64,000 nt of DNA, from positions 682,001 to 746,000 of the forward strand of contig NZ_OZ026448.1 of assembly GCF_964019485.1 (NCBI RefSeq). The letters run 5' to 3'. This document shows positions 9,611 to 19,800 of the stretch, one piece after another. Under the pieces are notes generated by a model. That model saw only the letters and a program-made list of their open reading frames with translations. It was not told the origin of the DNA and searched no databases. The stretch's first letter is position 1, and every line of letters starts with the position of its first letter. This DNA is from Spiroplasma endosymbiont of Agriotes lineatus (lineage in GTDB: Bacteria; Bacillota_I; Bacilli_A; Mycoplasmatales; Nriv7). Position numbers and translations under genes: made by a program.

Positions 9611-11836
9611 ATGAAATCGATAACATTTAAACAGGTTTTAGATAAAGTTAAAACCTATATTAGTAATAAAAAAGATATTGAGGAAATAAAACGAGCATAT
9701 GTCTATGCTTATAATAAGCATGGTCAGCAGTTAAGAAAAAGTGGTGAACCTTATATTAATCATCCTTTATGAACAACTTATTATTTAGTAACATGGCATA
9801 TGGATTTAGCGACATTAATTTCTGGTTTATTACACGATGTGTTAGAAGACACACCGACAACTTTTGAAGACTTGAATAAAGAGTTTGGTATTGAGATATC
9901 AACTTTAGTTGAAGCGGTCACGAAAGTATCTTATTTTGCTAAAATGAATCGTAGTGAAATTAAATCTAATTATTTGCGAAAATTATATTTAAGTATGGCG
10001 CATGATATTCGTGTTATTGTTATTAAGTTAGCAGATCGTTTACATAATATTCAAACAATTGAATATTTGGAAGCAGAAAAACAAAAGGTTATTGCGAAAG
10101 AAACCTTAGAAGTTTATTCTTCAATTGCACACCGGTTAGGGATGCGACAAGTAAAAAGTCTTTTAGAAGACTTGTCTTTCGCAATTTTAAATCCTGTTGA
10201 GTATAAAAGAATTTCTCGCAATGTTGATTTGGAAAAAGAACATTTAGAATCATTAATGGCAGTAATGATTAACAATATTAAGTCATTATTAGATAATAAG
10301 AATATTAAAGCAACAATTTCTGGTCGTAGCAAAAGTATTTATTCAATTTATCGTAAGATGTATTATTTTGGGCGTAAATTTGAAGATATTCATGATTTAT
10401 TAGCGATAAGAATTATTACTAATACGATTGATGAATGTTATATGATTTTAGGTTATTTACATCAACAATTTACACCTTTACCAGGAAGATTTAAGGACTA
10501 TATTGCAACGCCTAAATATAATTTATATCAGTCATTACATACAACAGTTATTCAGGATTCAATAATTTATGAGATTCAAATTCGAACTGTTGATATGGAT
10601 GAAAAGGCAACTTATGGGGCGGCGTCGCATTGAAAGTATAAAGAAGGCGAAATCTATAATACTAAAAAACGCCAAGCTGATATTGATGAGCGATTAGATA
10701 TTTTTAATCGGATTTTAGATTTAGAGAATATTAATAATGAAGAGTTAGAAAGTAATGAAAAACCAAATATGGAGTTAGCAGTTAAGAGTGATATTTTTAC
10801 TTCTTTAATTTATGTTTTAACTCCTAATGGTAAAGTTATTACTTTGCCTTTTGAGTCAACAATTTTAGATTTTGCATATAAAGTTCATACTGATATTGGT
10901 GAGAAAACTACTGGTGGTAAAATTAATGGTAACTATGTTTCTGTTAGTACTGTTTTAAAATCTGGTGATGTTGTGGAAATTAAAACTAGTAAAAATATGC
11001 GACCATCTCGTGACTGACTAGTTATTGCTAAAACTAGTTATGCATTGCATAAAATTAAAAGATTTTTAAAAAAACAAGAGCAAGAATTTGATGAAACTCA
11101 TAAGGATAATGAATTTAAAGATCTTAAAAAAATTAAAAATGTTAAAAAAGTGATTGATGATACTTTAACACAGCGGAAATTAAAATGAAAGTTAGTTTCC
11201 CAAAAAGAACTAATGCATCGCTTAAAGCAATTAAAATATCATACTTTAGAAGATTTTTATTTAGATGTTGCTAATAAGAAATATCAACTTGATGATGCAA
11301 TTAATCTTTTATTAGCAAGTAACGAAACTAGTCCTAATACTTATTTAAATTATCTTCAAGAAAAAAAAGTTGAAAAAATTAACTTAAAAGACGACATTAT
11401 TGTTAAAGGTGCCGATAACATTAAAGCAACTTTAGCTCATTGTTGTATGCCGGTGCCGTTAGAACCAATTACGGGATATGTTAGTAAATTTGGCGGGATT
11501 CGCGTGCATCGAGTTAATTGTCATAATATTCTTCCAGAAGAACGCCAAGGGCGACTTCTGGAAGTTTGGTGGAATGAAAATGTTGTTAAGCGCCATCAAT
11601 ATTATAGTAATATTAAAGTAATTTGTTATGACCGTAATGGTTTAATGGCTAATATTACAAATATTCTTGCTAATTTAAATGCCTCGATTCAACAAATTCA
11701 TATTGAAACAGGTTCGGATAATAAGTACAGTATTAATCTTATTATTAAAATTGCCAACAAAGTTCTTCTTCAACAATTGCTGTCATCATTACGACAAATA
11801 CCCCATGTGTACGATGTTATTTTAATGGAAAACTAG
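9611..11836 (+). CDS. rsh: bifunctional (p)ppGpp synthetase/hydrolase (RelA/SpoT homologue)
   Basis: A 741-residue long Rsh enzyme that makes and degrades the alarmone (p)ppGpp. Domains in order: HD hydrolase (H in YINHPL; HD in LLHDVLED; KLADRLHN), synthetase (GRSKSIYSIYRKM, RFKDYIATPKYNLYQSLHT, EIQIRT), TGS (VLTPNGKVITLP), a Cys/His segment (AHCCMPVP) and a C-terminal ACT domain (DRNGLMANITNIL). Catalytic motifs of both activities look intact, so it is probably bifunctional. It starts 20 bases after apt and ends before a clear terminator, so comN-secDF-apt-rsh may form one transcript. Confidence 0.95.
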
Positions 11837-11850
11837 ATATATAGTAAAAT

Positions 11851-11890
11851 AATTCTCTAACTAAATTCCTTTGTTAGAGAATTATTTTTT
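11851..11890 (+). terminator. rho-independent terminator after rsh
   Basis: AATTCTCTAAC and GTTAGAGAATT pair perfectly (11 bp) around an 11-base loop, followed by ATTTTTTATTT, 15 bases after the rsh stop codon. Confidence 0.9.
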
Positions 11891-11901
11891 ATTTATTTAT
11901 T

Positions 11902-12049
11902 AGACTTGGCACATAACTATAACATTTTATGCCTACTAAACTATAAAATTCATTTTTATCTTTGTATTTATCTAACATTTGTACTCCGCCTAAAAAATAA
12001 TATTATCAAAATAGCAAGTAAATAAAATTAAAGGTTATGCACCAAGTCT
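11902..12049. repeat. family C MITE, copy C1
   Basis: 148 bp bounded by AGACTTGGCACATAAC and GTTATGCACCAAGTCT, flanked on both sides by ATT (3-bp target duplication). Read on the minus strand it contains a GGCGGAG site and the start of a small ORF (MLDKYKDKNE), consistent with an internally deleted transposon. Other copies: 25235-25380, 27361-27812 (split), 51009-51152, 53263-53397. Confidence 0.85.
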
Positions 12050-12063
12050 ATTGTCTTAATTTG

Positions 12064-12138
12064 CTAGCAACTATGTTTACTACTAGTACTATCTTTCTTA
12101 CAGTCTTTGCAGTTGTGCCCATCAGAACATGAAATAAC
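12064..12138 (-). pseudogene. cysteine-rich C-terminal tail of a truncated gene
   Basis: Minus-strand frame ending at a TAG (12064-12066) reads SCSDGHNCKDCKKD then a Ser/Lys stretch ending HSC. The upstream part was removed by the IS3 inserted at 12136. The Cys spacing recalls small Cys-rich membrane proteins associated with iron transport, but too little is left to assign. Confidence 0.35.
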
Positions 12139-12158
12139 AACCCTTTTTAGGACACTTT

Positions 12159-12980
12159 TTATGTAGACTGCCATTTTCTAAATTCAACGGGTGTTAAATA
12201 ATTTAAGCTGCCGTGAATTCGAATATTGTTGTATCAATTAACAAAATCAAATAGTTCTTATTTTAATTGTGTTAAATTTTCAAATTTTTTACCCTTAATA
12301 AATTCTGTTTTAAAGGTTTTGTAAGTTGTTGTTTCGGCCACAGCATTATCATAAGCATAAGGACAACCTTTATTGTTTAATGATCTTTTAATATTAAAGG
12401 TTATTAAAATTTCATCAATGATTTTATTTTTGAACTCATTACCACGATCGGTATGAAATAAAGTTATTTGCTTTAATAGTCGTGTTATTTTATGAAAAGC
12501 TTGTTGAACTAGTTCGGCGGTTTTGTTTGGCCCGGCATTATAGCCGATTACTTCGCGATTAAACAAGTCAATTAATAAACAAATATAATGTCATTTTCCT
12601 CCAACTTGCACATATGTTAAATCACTAACAACAACTTCATTAAGTTTTTTGTCATTAAATTCACGATTTAAAACATTACTAATTTGGGCATTATTAGTTG
12701 TTGTTTTGTGATTACGATATTTTAATTTGGTGTATCTAGAGTATCTAGAAACCAAATTATTTTTGATCATAATGCATCTGATTTTTCGCCGCGATAAGAT
12801 GATATCTTTTCTTATTAAAACAGCTTTAATTTTACGGGCCCCATAAATTTTGCGACTTTTATTAAATGTATTGACAATTTCTTGTTCATAATTATTAACT
12901 TGCTTGTTAGTACATTTATTAGATTGATAATAATAATACGTTGATTTTGATAAACCCAAAATCTTACATATTTTCCTCAC
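12159..12980 (-). CDS. IS3 orfB (DDE transposase), copy 1
   Basis: Integrase-like catalytic half: HTH_21-like start (MRKICKILGLSKSTYYY), then the rve domain with D in SDLTYVQV, D in HTDRGNEF and E in NAVAET, ending GSLNYLTPVEFRKWQST. 273 residues with TGA-Trp codons. It has small duplications (GCPYAYDNAVAETTTYK versus GCPYDNAVAEATYK at 53030), shared with the copy at 21533-22302, so both derive from one master. Normally expressed by -1 frameshifting from orfA, here broken. Confidence 0.85.
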
Positions 12981-13012
12981 TGAATATTTGTTTTTGTTGT
13001 TATTAATTATTG

Positions 13013-13287
13013 TTATTTTTTGGCCATTATCAGTGCCGCTTGCTTTAAAATATCGTTTTCCATTCGTAATTGTTTTAATTCTTTTCGTAAGTAAATTAAT
13101 TCATTTTCTTCATTACTTTGATATCTTTTGCTTTAAAAGAACCAAAATTATTGAATGATTTTATTCAATTATAAATAGCAGATTTTGAAATACCATATTC
13201 ATTAATAATTTCAATAATGATTTTCCCGTTTTGATAAAGCATGACAATTTGTTTTTTAAATTCATCTGTATATGAATTTTTGCCCAT
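13013..13287 (-). pseudogene. IS3 orfA (helix-turn-helix protein), one-base deletion
   Basis: DNA-binding half of the IS3 transposase: starts [18 protein letters not shown] with a helix-turn-helix (NEYGISKSAIYNWIKSF), ends [10 protein letters not shown]. Around 13117 one base is missing after FKAKD, so the frame breaks before [14 protein letters not shown]. The 275-base span (276 minus 1) agrees. The intact relative is at 52105-52383. Confidence 0.75.
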
Positions 13288-13378
13288 TTTTTATATTCCT
13301 ACTTTCTTAATAATTTTATCTTATTTTGAAAGTCCAAATAAATATGGTCCAACTCATTGTATTGTAACCTATCCACAG

Positions 13379-13671
13379 AATACTTAAAAATGGATAAATT
13401 TAGCAACTTTTTAAGAAAAATGAAATAAAAATAATGGTTAATTCCGTTTTTAGTGGCGACAGTTATTTAGACATTAATTAAATTAAGTTAAGTTTTATTT
13501 AATATTTTTGTTTCGTTATCAGCACAATTCTAATAACAATCATAATTCAAAAAAACTGCCATTAGTGTAAAACGAAATAAAAAAGGAAATACTTTATATT
13601 TTAAGAGAGTTCAAGTTTCTTCTAAAAATTGATTACAACATTATTTTACTCTATTAAAGGAACAATAAAAA
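13379..13671 (+). other. viral ATPase tail and coding remnant
   Basis: 13379-13428 encodes the last 16 codons of the plectrovirus ATPase (EYLKMDKFS.. to TAA). The rest contains no full gene, but the frame 13548-13669 reads KKTAISVKRNKKGNTLYF and then RVQVSSKNWLQHYFTLL before a stop just ahead of the next gene, so it is probably a fragment of an unidentified gene. Confidence 0.35.
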
Positions 13672-14043
13672 ATGGAAAATCTTGCGAAAACGGCCGACCT
13701 TCTCGCCCAAATGCTTTATAAAGTTTTTGATTTAATTTGAGTACCAGGAACGAATATTCAACTAATATTTCCTTTATTCTTAACGCTGGCTGTAGAATTT
13801 CTTATGGCAATTATTCTTGGATTTGGTAGTGGTGGTCAACAAGTTAATTTAGAGAGAGAACACCGATATGCCATTAAAAATAGTGGTTGTTTAATTGTAA
13901 GTGCATGAGGAAAAGTTAAAAAACATCAACAAGAGATGGGGATGGGGGATATCCGCCAGAATCAACAAACAAGACAAACAAGGTCGCGTTTAGTTTTCTT
14001 GGGTATTTTTTTTAAAAAAAGAAAAAATAATCATTTACTATAA
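13672..14043 (+). pseudogene. plectrovirus membrane protein, tail replaced by repeat
   Basis: Homologue of 38505-38900 with the amphipathic start MENLAKTADLLAQMLYKVF and one TM segment. After about residue 103 the frame runs into a family A fragment (13982 on), giving the artificial tail FLGIFFKKRKNNHLL. Virus-derived and truncated. Confidence 0.6.
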
Positions 14044-14082
14044 ATTATTTCAATATGCAAATCAAGTATATATTTCTTATGT
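13982..14082 (-). repeat. family A fragment (A6)
   Basis: GGTCGCGTTTAGTTTTCTTG and the following AT-rich stretch match the right end of family A in reverse. It is cut where IS256-derived sequence begins. Confidence 0.7.
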
Positions 14083-14222
14083 GTCCGAAGAAGTAGAACA
14101 AAAAATTATAAAAAAGCAAAAACTAACTGATATAATTGACAAAGTTGCTGATTATTTTTTAGAAGTAAAATTTGAAGACAGATTGAATTTAAGTTAATTA
14201 CTTAGAGACACAGTTAATTGTG
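14083..14222 (+). repeat. IS256 3' remnant (family B fragment B4)
   Basis: The plus-strand frame ends FLEVKFEDRLNLS then TAA, followed by TTACTTAGAGACACAGTTAA, the C-terminus and right end of the IS256-type transposase also seen at 45500, 46213, 56949 and 28815. Confidence 0.65.
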
Positions 14223-14229
14223 CAATCAC

Positions 14230-14334
14230 GAGGTTTTTTAGTTTAGTAATTAAATAATATAATTATAATTAGCTGATTTTTTTACTTCTTCAAAGCAATA
14301 CCTAAGAAAACTAAACGCGATCTGCGATTTGATT
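14230..14334 (+). repeat. repeat R, truncated copy
   Basis: The segment TTAGTAATTAAATAATATAA ... CCTAAGAAAACTAAACGCGA is shared with 23052-23204 and 44605-44758 and ends with the same terminal repeat as family A. Confidence 0.6.
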
Positions 14335-14458
14335 TTGTTAATTGATACAACAATATTCGAATTCACGATAGCTTAAATTATTTAACACCCATTAAATTTA
14401 GAAAACGGCAGTCTACATAAAAAGTGTCCTAAAAAGGGTTGCCATTCCAATTTAATGC
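14335..14458 (+). repeat. IS3 right-end fragment
   Basis: Carries the last 35-40 codons of orfB (WYNNIRIH..., LNYLTPIKFRKR) and the terminal GTCCTAAAAAGGGTTGCCAT end, plus-strand orientation. The rest of the element is missing. Confidence 0.7.
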
Positions 14459-14560
14459 AATTGTTGTGTGATATAATTACAGATATAAAAAAATTATTAG
14501 AAAGCAAAAGAAAAGTATCTAGTAAAGTAAAATTAGTTTCTATTGTGAGGTAGAGATAAT

Positions 14561-15200
14561 ATGATTAGAAAAGAAAAATGGCTTTATTTAATTGCTAATG
14601 TAATATTAGTATGAAACCTTGTATATTTATTATTGCTAATTACCTAAGTAGTGAAGTTGTTGTTTGGTGTGATGTTTTTAAAGATTCTTTACTGTGTTAT
14701 CTTCAACAAAAATTTTTTTGTTACGATTATTATCGCTACTTATTAGTTTAATAGCTATTGCTGTTGCTTTATTTTTAAATTTTAAAAATTATAAAACTAA
14801 GCAAAGTAAATATCTTATTGCTTGATTTTTTTTATTATCATTATCAATGGTAATATCTTTAATGTTATTTTTTTATTCACAAATAATATTAGCAATGTAT
14901 ATGGATGGTGGTAACAGTGGCTTAAGCATTTCGCGATTAAATAGTCGTTCAATTTGAATTATCGGAGGAGTAATAATTCTTGCTAAAATTATTGCTATTG
15001 TTGAGTTTGCAATGAATTATAATTCATTATTAAAATATAACTTGCCGTTAGAAAATAGTTTTGATGATTTAACAGCGTTTAGTTTAAATTCTAATTTAAA
15101 AAATATAAAATATAATAATAATAATAAAGAACCAAAAACGGAATATATACCTAACATTAATAACGCTTATGCTGGTTATGTAAATATCCAAAAGTTATAA
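14561..15200 (+). pseudogene. four-TM membrane protein gene, broken
   Basis: ATG 14561 opens a hydrophobic start (MIRKEKWLYLIANVIL) that ends at TAA 14645. A second frame from about 14715 to 15200 continues with three further TM segments (e.g. LIAWFFLLSLSMVISLML) and an Asn-rich soluble tail ending NNAYAGYVNIQKL. The layout (four TMs then a hydrophilic tail) resembles the N-terminal part of the giant protein at 16886. At least one frameshift around 14645-14715. Function unknown. Confidence 0.5.
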
Positions 15201-15219
15201 TTGTAATTTAAGTGCAACA

Positions 15220-15787
15220 ATGAATATTAAAAGCGATGATATTAATGATTTTTATGCTAAAGAAAATTTATTACAGGATAATAATATTAAACCATTAATA
15301 AAAGAAAATGAAGAATTTAGTATTTTTGGGAGTTGTAAACCTGTTACCAAATATTACACCAGCAACAATGGGACTTACGCAGTAAATTAAAAATGAATAT
15401 GAAAAAGATTTTATTTTGGTTCAGGAATTGCATCGTATTAATATGACACAAAGTAATGCTCGCGTTGCGAAGTTAATTAATATTTTTTATAATTGTTATG
15501 ACCATGACCATGGTTTGGGTCTTGATGTTGATCAAATAATGCTTTTAATCTCTCGTGTGGCGCTAGAACACGAACCGCTTTTTGGATATTTAAAAGATGC
15601 TATTTTATATAAATTAGATAGTAAATTTATTTCTGATTTAGATCATAAATGATTTAATTCTTATGCTGATAATGTAAATAAGTTTTATAGTACTAATCGT
15701 TCTGCTTTTAAGAAAAGTCTTAATGAAGGAATAACTATTATGAATAATGATATTAAAAAGTATTTGGAAGAAACGTCGTTGAGATAG
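15220..15787 (+). pseudogene. hypothetical soluble protein, frameshifted
   Basis: ATG 15220 starts MNIKSDDINDFYAKENLL. Near 15325 the coding frame appears to shift (GVVNLLPNITPATMGLTQ), meets a TAA at 15383, then continues IKNEYEKDFILVQELHRINM and a 120-residue helical domain to 15787 (contains NCYDHDHGLGLDVDQIM). No family recognised. Adjacent to the broken membrane gene and to tsaC, with which it shares strand and a 12-base gap. Confidence 0.45.
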
Positions 15788-15799
15788 TTTTATTAGTTT

Positions 15800-16327
15800 A
15801 TGCAAATATTATCATTAGAACAAAAAAATCTTGTTATTCACAATTTATTAAATGAGCAAATTGGTATTGTTCCTACCGATACAGTATATGGTTTAGTGGG
15901 AATTTATTCTTCTCAATTTGTTGCTAAAAGAATTTCGAATTTAAAATTAAGAGATAAAAATAAACCATTAGCAGTTGTTGTTAGTGATATTGCAATGGCA
16001 AAAGATATTGGGGTTATCACTTCGCAAGTTGAACAGTTATATGAATCGTATCCTCAGGGGAAAATAACAATTATTGTTAAACAAAAAGTGAATGCTACAG
16101 AAACGATAGCGATTAGAATTACCAATTATCGCTGGTTACAAGATATTGTTTATCAAACAGGACCACTATTTGCCACTAGCGCTAATATTCATAATGAAAA
16201 TCCAATTATAACTGTTAATGAGAATAAACTTGAAGTTGATTTTATTGTTGATGGGGATATTATTGACCAAAAAGCTTCAACAATTATTGATGCCACAGGT
16301 AGTGAGATTGTTATTATTCGTTCATAA
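15800..16327 (+). CDS. tsaC: threonylcarbamoyl-AMP synthase (YrdC/Sua5 family)
   Basis: Makes L-threonylcarbamoyladenylate from threonine, bicarbonate and ATP, for the t6A modification of ANN-decoding tRNAs. 175 residues, YrdC domain only. Family signatures: GIVPTDTVYGL, the KLRDKNKPLAV motif, and FATSANIHNENP. No TGA codon occurs in it. Short 12-base gap from the preceding broken gene. Confidence 0.92.
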   Translation: MQILSLEQKNLVIHNLLNEQIGIVPTDTVYGLVGIYSSQFVAKRISNLKLRDKNKPLAVVVSDIAMAKDIGVITSQVEQLYESYPQGKITIIVKQKVNATETIAIRITNYRWLQDIVYQTGPLFATSANIHNENPIITVNENKLEVDFIVDGDIIDQKASTIIDATGSEIVIIRS

Positions 16328-16407
16328 TTTATATTAGATGTTATTGTGTTAATATTTTTTATTATTAATTTAATTACTGGTAAAAAATTTTTATTTTATT
16401 GAAGTTA
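16328..16407 (+). other. intergenic, possible start of a lost membrane gene
   Basis: One frame reads LDVIVLIFFIINLITGKKF without a clear start before running into the IS1595-like end. Too short to assign. Confidence 0.2.
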
Positions 16408-16778
16408 TTTTTTAATTTTGTAGAAAACTCTTGATGATAGAATAGCAACCCTTTTTAGGACACTTTTTATGTAGACTGCCATTCCATTTCTTCTGGATTA
16501 TGACCATTTTTAACACAATGACAAGATTCACAATTAGAGCATTTAATCCCTTCGGTCACTAAATTTTTGATCAATTTTATTTAAATGTTTTTGTTTTTTA
16601 ATTAATTCTGCTTGTTGTTTTATTTTTTCATAAAATTCTAAAAATTGATCGTCTGTTAAAATATTTATTAATTCTTCAATTATTTTTTCCATATGTTATT
16701 TCCTCTTTTATATTAAAAATATACCTAATTTTAAGTATATTCAATAAATATCAAGAGTTTTCTACAAAATTAAAAAAG
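16408..16778 (-). mobile_element. IS1595-like element remnant with IS3 end inside
   Basis: Inverted ends AATTTTGTAGAAAACTCTTG (16424 on, plus) and its complement near 16770 bound the stretch. On the minus strand, from ATG 16690, it encodes MEKIIEELINILTDDQFLEF then a frameshifted zinc-ribbon start (CSNCESCHCVKNGH), the N-terminus of the transposase kept more fully at 51206. The rest is replaced by an IS3 end fragment (about 16440-16487). The uninterrupted ATATTTATTGAATATAC near 16740 is the empty site matching MITE copy C4. Confidence 0.7.
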
Positions 16779-16784
16779 TTATTC

Positions 16785-16813
16785 AACAATTTTTTTATAA
16801 AATGGTGTATAAT
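16785..16813 (+). promoter_or_regulatory. probable promoter of the repeat-protein gene
   Basis: An extended -10 (TGGTGTATAAT, hexamer at 16808-16813) lies about 70 bases upstream of the ATG at 16886, with only weak -35 candidates. An AAGGAGTG ribosome site precedes the start. The IS1595-like remnant ends about 30 bases upstream. Confidence 0.45.
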
Positions 16814-16885
16814 TTAACAAGATAAAAGGGAAATAATAGTTTATTTCTTGAATTTAGGCAATGTATAATTAAGGAGTGAAAAGCA

Positions 16886-19800
16886 ATGACATTAATGATT
16901 ATGGGGGCAGTAATGATATTTTTAGCTACTCTTTTAGGAGTATTTTTATTAGTATTATCAATGCCGGTTATCTTTAATTTTATCACTAATGAAATTTTTT
17001 TAAAAAAATTATTTTTAAGATTTGATAAAGAAAATTTTTCTTTTGCATTAATTAAATTAAAAAATAATTTAATGAGTAATCTTATAATTTATGTATTTTT
17101 TGGAATTTTAATGATGCTATTTTTTGTTTTACTAACAATAGTAGTATCACAAATTTGTTATCGTAAAAATCATAAAGTGGTAATTAGACTATTTTACACA
17201 AATTTTGCTTTAACAGGAACTATTTTTACTGTTTTAATTTTAATGATTATTTTTACAGGAATACAATGATTTTCATTTGTTTTAGCGGTTTTAGCAATGG
17301 GATTATTATTTTTACAAAATTCTTTCTTATCATTAATTAAAAATTCTATTAACCATAAAATTAACTGTAAAGAATATCAAATTAATAATATCGTTACTGA
17401 TGTTGCTAGAAAAATTAATAACGAAAAGTTTTTAGATATTACAAATGAAGAAATTGTAAATATTAAAAGAAATAACACATTGTCTTTAGAAAAAGAACAG
17501 TTACATTCAGAGTTTTTTAATGATAAAGAGCATGAAAATGCTGATATTGATAACAATAAATTGTTGGTAAAATCAGAGGAATCTTTACCAGATATTTTAA
17601 ATCCAATGTTGTTAAAAGAGAATGAAGATGATTGTTATGAGATTCCTAAAATAATTAAAGAACCGATTTATGAAGAAATAGCAACAGACGAGATGTTGTT
17701 TAATTCACAGATTACTGCGGAGCGAGTAGTTGTTAGCAATGAAAAACAACAGTTAGATTCAAATAATAATGTGGTATTAAGTCAAAAAAAGGTTGATTCA
17801 CAATTGCGGTCTTGTGATAGCAAGCACATGGATATTAATAATGAAGATTTACAAGTTAGGCAACCTCGGTGTTCATATGTTACTCCAAGAGGTGATTTGC
17901 AGTTTAATTATGCTAAACAACCACAACCATTGATGAGTAGTAATAGTGTTCAAACTGGTAATGGGGAATATGGTTCTGGGAAGCAATTATTTGCTAATGA
18001 ATATTATCAACAACAGCAATATCCACAAGTTCAGTCACAAATATTAGATTCAAATAATAATGTGGTATTAAGTCAAAAAAAGGTTGATTCACAATTGCGG
18101 TCTTGTGATAGCAAGCACATGGATATTAATAATGAAGATTTACAAGTTAGGCAACCTCGGTGTTCATATGTTACTCCAAGAGGTGATTTGCAGTTTAATT
18201 ATGCTAAACAACCATTGATGAGTAGTAATAGTGTTCAAACTGGTAATGGGGAATATGGTTCTGGGAAGCAATTATTTGCTAATGAATATTATCAACAACA
18301 GCAATATCCACAAGTTCAGTCACAAATATTAGATTCAAATAATAATGTGGTATTAAGTCAAAAAAAGGTTGATTCACAATTGCGGTCTTGTGATAGCAAG
18401 CACATGGATATTAATAATGAAGATTTACAAGTTAGGCAACCTCGGTGTTCATATGTTACTCCAAGAGGTGATTTGCAGTTTAATTATGCTAAACAACCAC
18501 AACCATTGATGAGTAGTAATAGTGTTCAAACTGGTAATGGGGAATATGGTTCTGGGAAGCAATTATTTGCTAATGAATATTATCAACAACAGCAATATCC
18601 ACAAGTTCAGTCACAAATATTAGATTCAAATAATAATGTGGTATTAAGTCAAAAAAAGGTTGATTCACAATTGCGGTCTTGTGATAGCAAGCACATGGAT
18701 ATTAATAATGAAGATTTACAAGTTAGGCAACCTCGGTGTTCATATGTTACTCCAAGAGGTGATTTGCAGTTTAATTATGCTAAACAACCATTGATGAGTA
18801 GTAATAGTGTTCAAACTGGTAATGGGGAATATGGTTCTGGGAAGCAATTATTTGCTAATGAATATTATCAACAACAGCAATATCCACAAGTTCAGTCACA
18901 AATATTAGATTCAAATAATAATGTGGTATTAAGTCAAAAAAAGGTTGATTCACAATTGCGGTCTTGTGATAGCAAGCACATGGATATTAATAATGAAGAT
19001 TTACAAGTTAGGCAACCTCGGTGTTCATATGTTACTCCAAGAGGTGATTTGCAGTTTAATTATGCTAAACAACCACAACCATTGATGAGTAGTAATAGTG
19101 TTCAAACTGGTAATGGGGAATATGGTTCTGGGAAGCAATTATTTGCTAATGAATATTATCAACAACAGCAATATCCACAAGTTCAGTCACAAATATTAGA
19201 TTCAAATAATAATGTGGTATTAAGTCAAAAAAAGGTTGATTCACAATTGCGGTCTTGTGATAGCAAGCACATGGATATTAATAATGAAGATTTACAAGTT
19301 AGGCAACCTCGGTGTTCATATGTTACTCCAAGAGGTGATTTGCAGTTTAATTATGCTAAACAACCATTGATGAGTAGTAATAGTGTTCAAACTGGTAATG
19401 GGGAATATGGTTCTGGGAAGCAATTATTTGCTAATGAATATTATCAACAACAGCAATATCCACAAGTTCAGTCACAAATATTAGATTCAAATAATAATGT
19501 GGTATTAAGTCAAAAAAAGGTTGATTCACAATTGCGGTCTTGTGATAGCAAGCACATGGATATTAATAATGAAGATTTACAAGTTAGGCAACCTCGGTGT
19601 TCATATGTTACTCCAAGAGGTGATTTGCAGTTTAATTATGCTAAACAACCACAACCATTGATGAGTAGTAATAGTGTTCAAACTGGTAATGGGGAATATG
19701 GTTCTGGGAAGCAATTATTTGCTAATGAATATTATCAACAACAGCAATATCCACAAGTTCAGTCACAAATATTAGATTCAAATAATAATGTGGTATTAAG

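Larger units (their letters stand above)
12136..13375 (-). mobile_element. IS3-family insertion sequence, copy 1
   Basis: Full-length element on the minus strand: TGGATAGGTTACAAT-like end at 13375, orfA, orfB, and the AAAAAGGGTTG end near 12136 (the last bases differ from the consensus TGGAATGGCAACCC). It interrupts viral sequence to its right: the ATPase tail EYLKMDKFS resumes at 13379. Left and right flanks are unrelated, so a rearrangement followed insertion. Confidence 0.85.
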
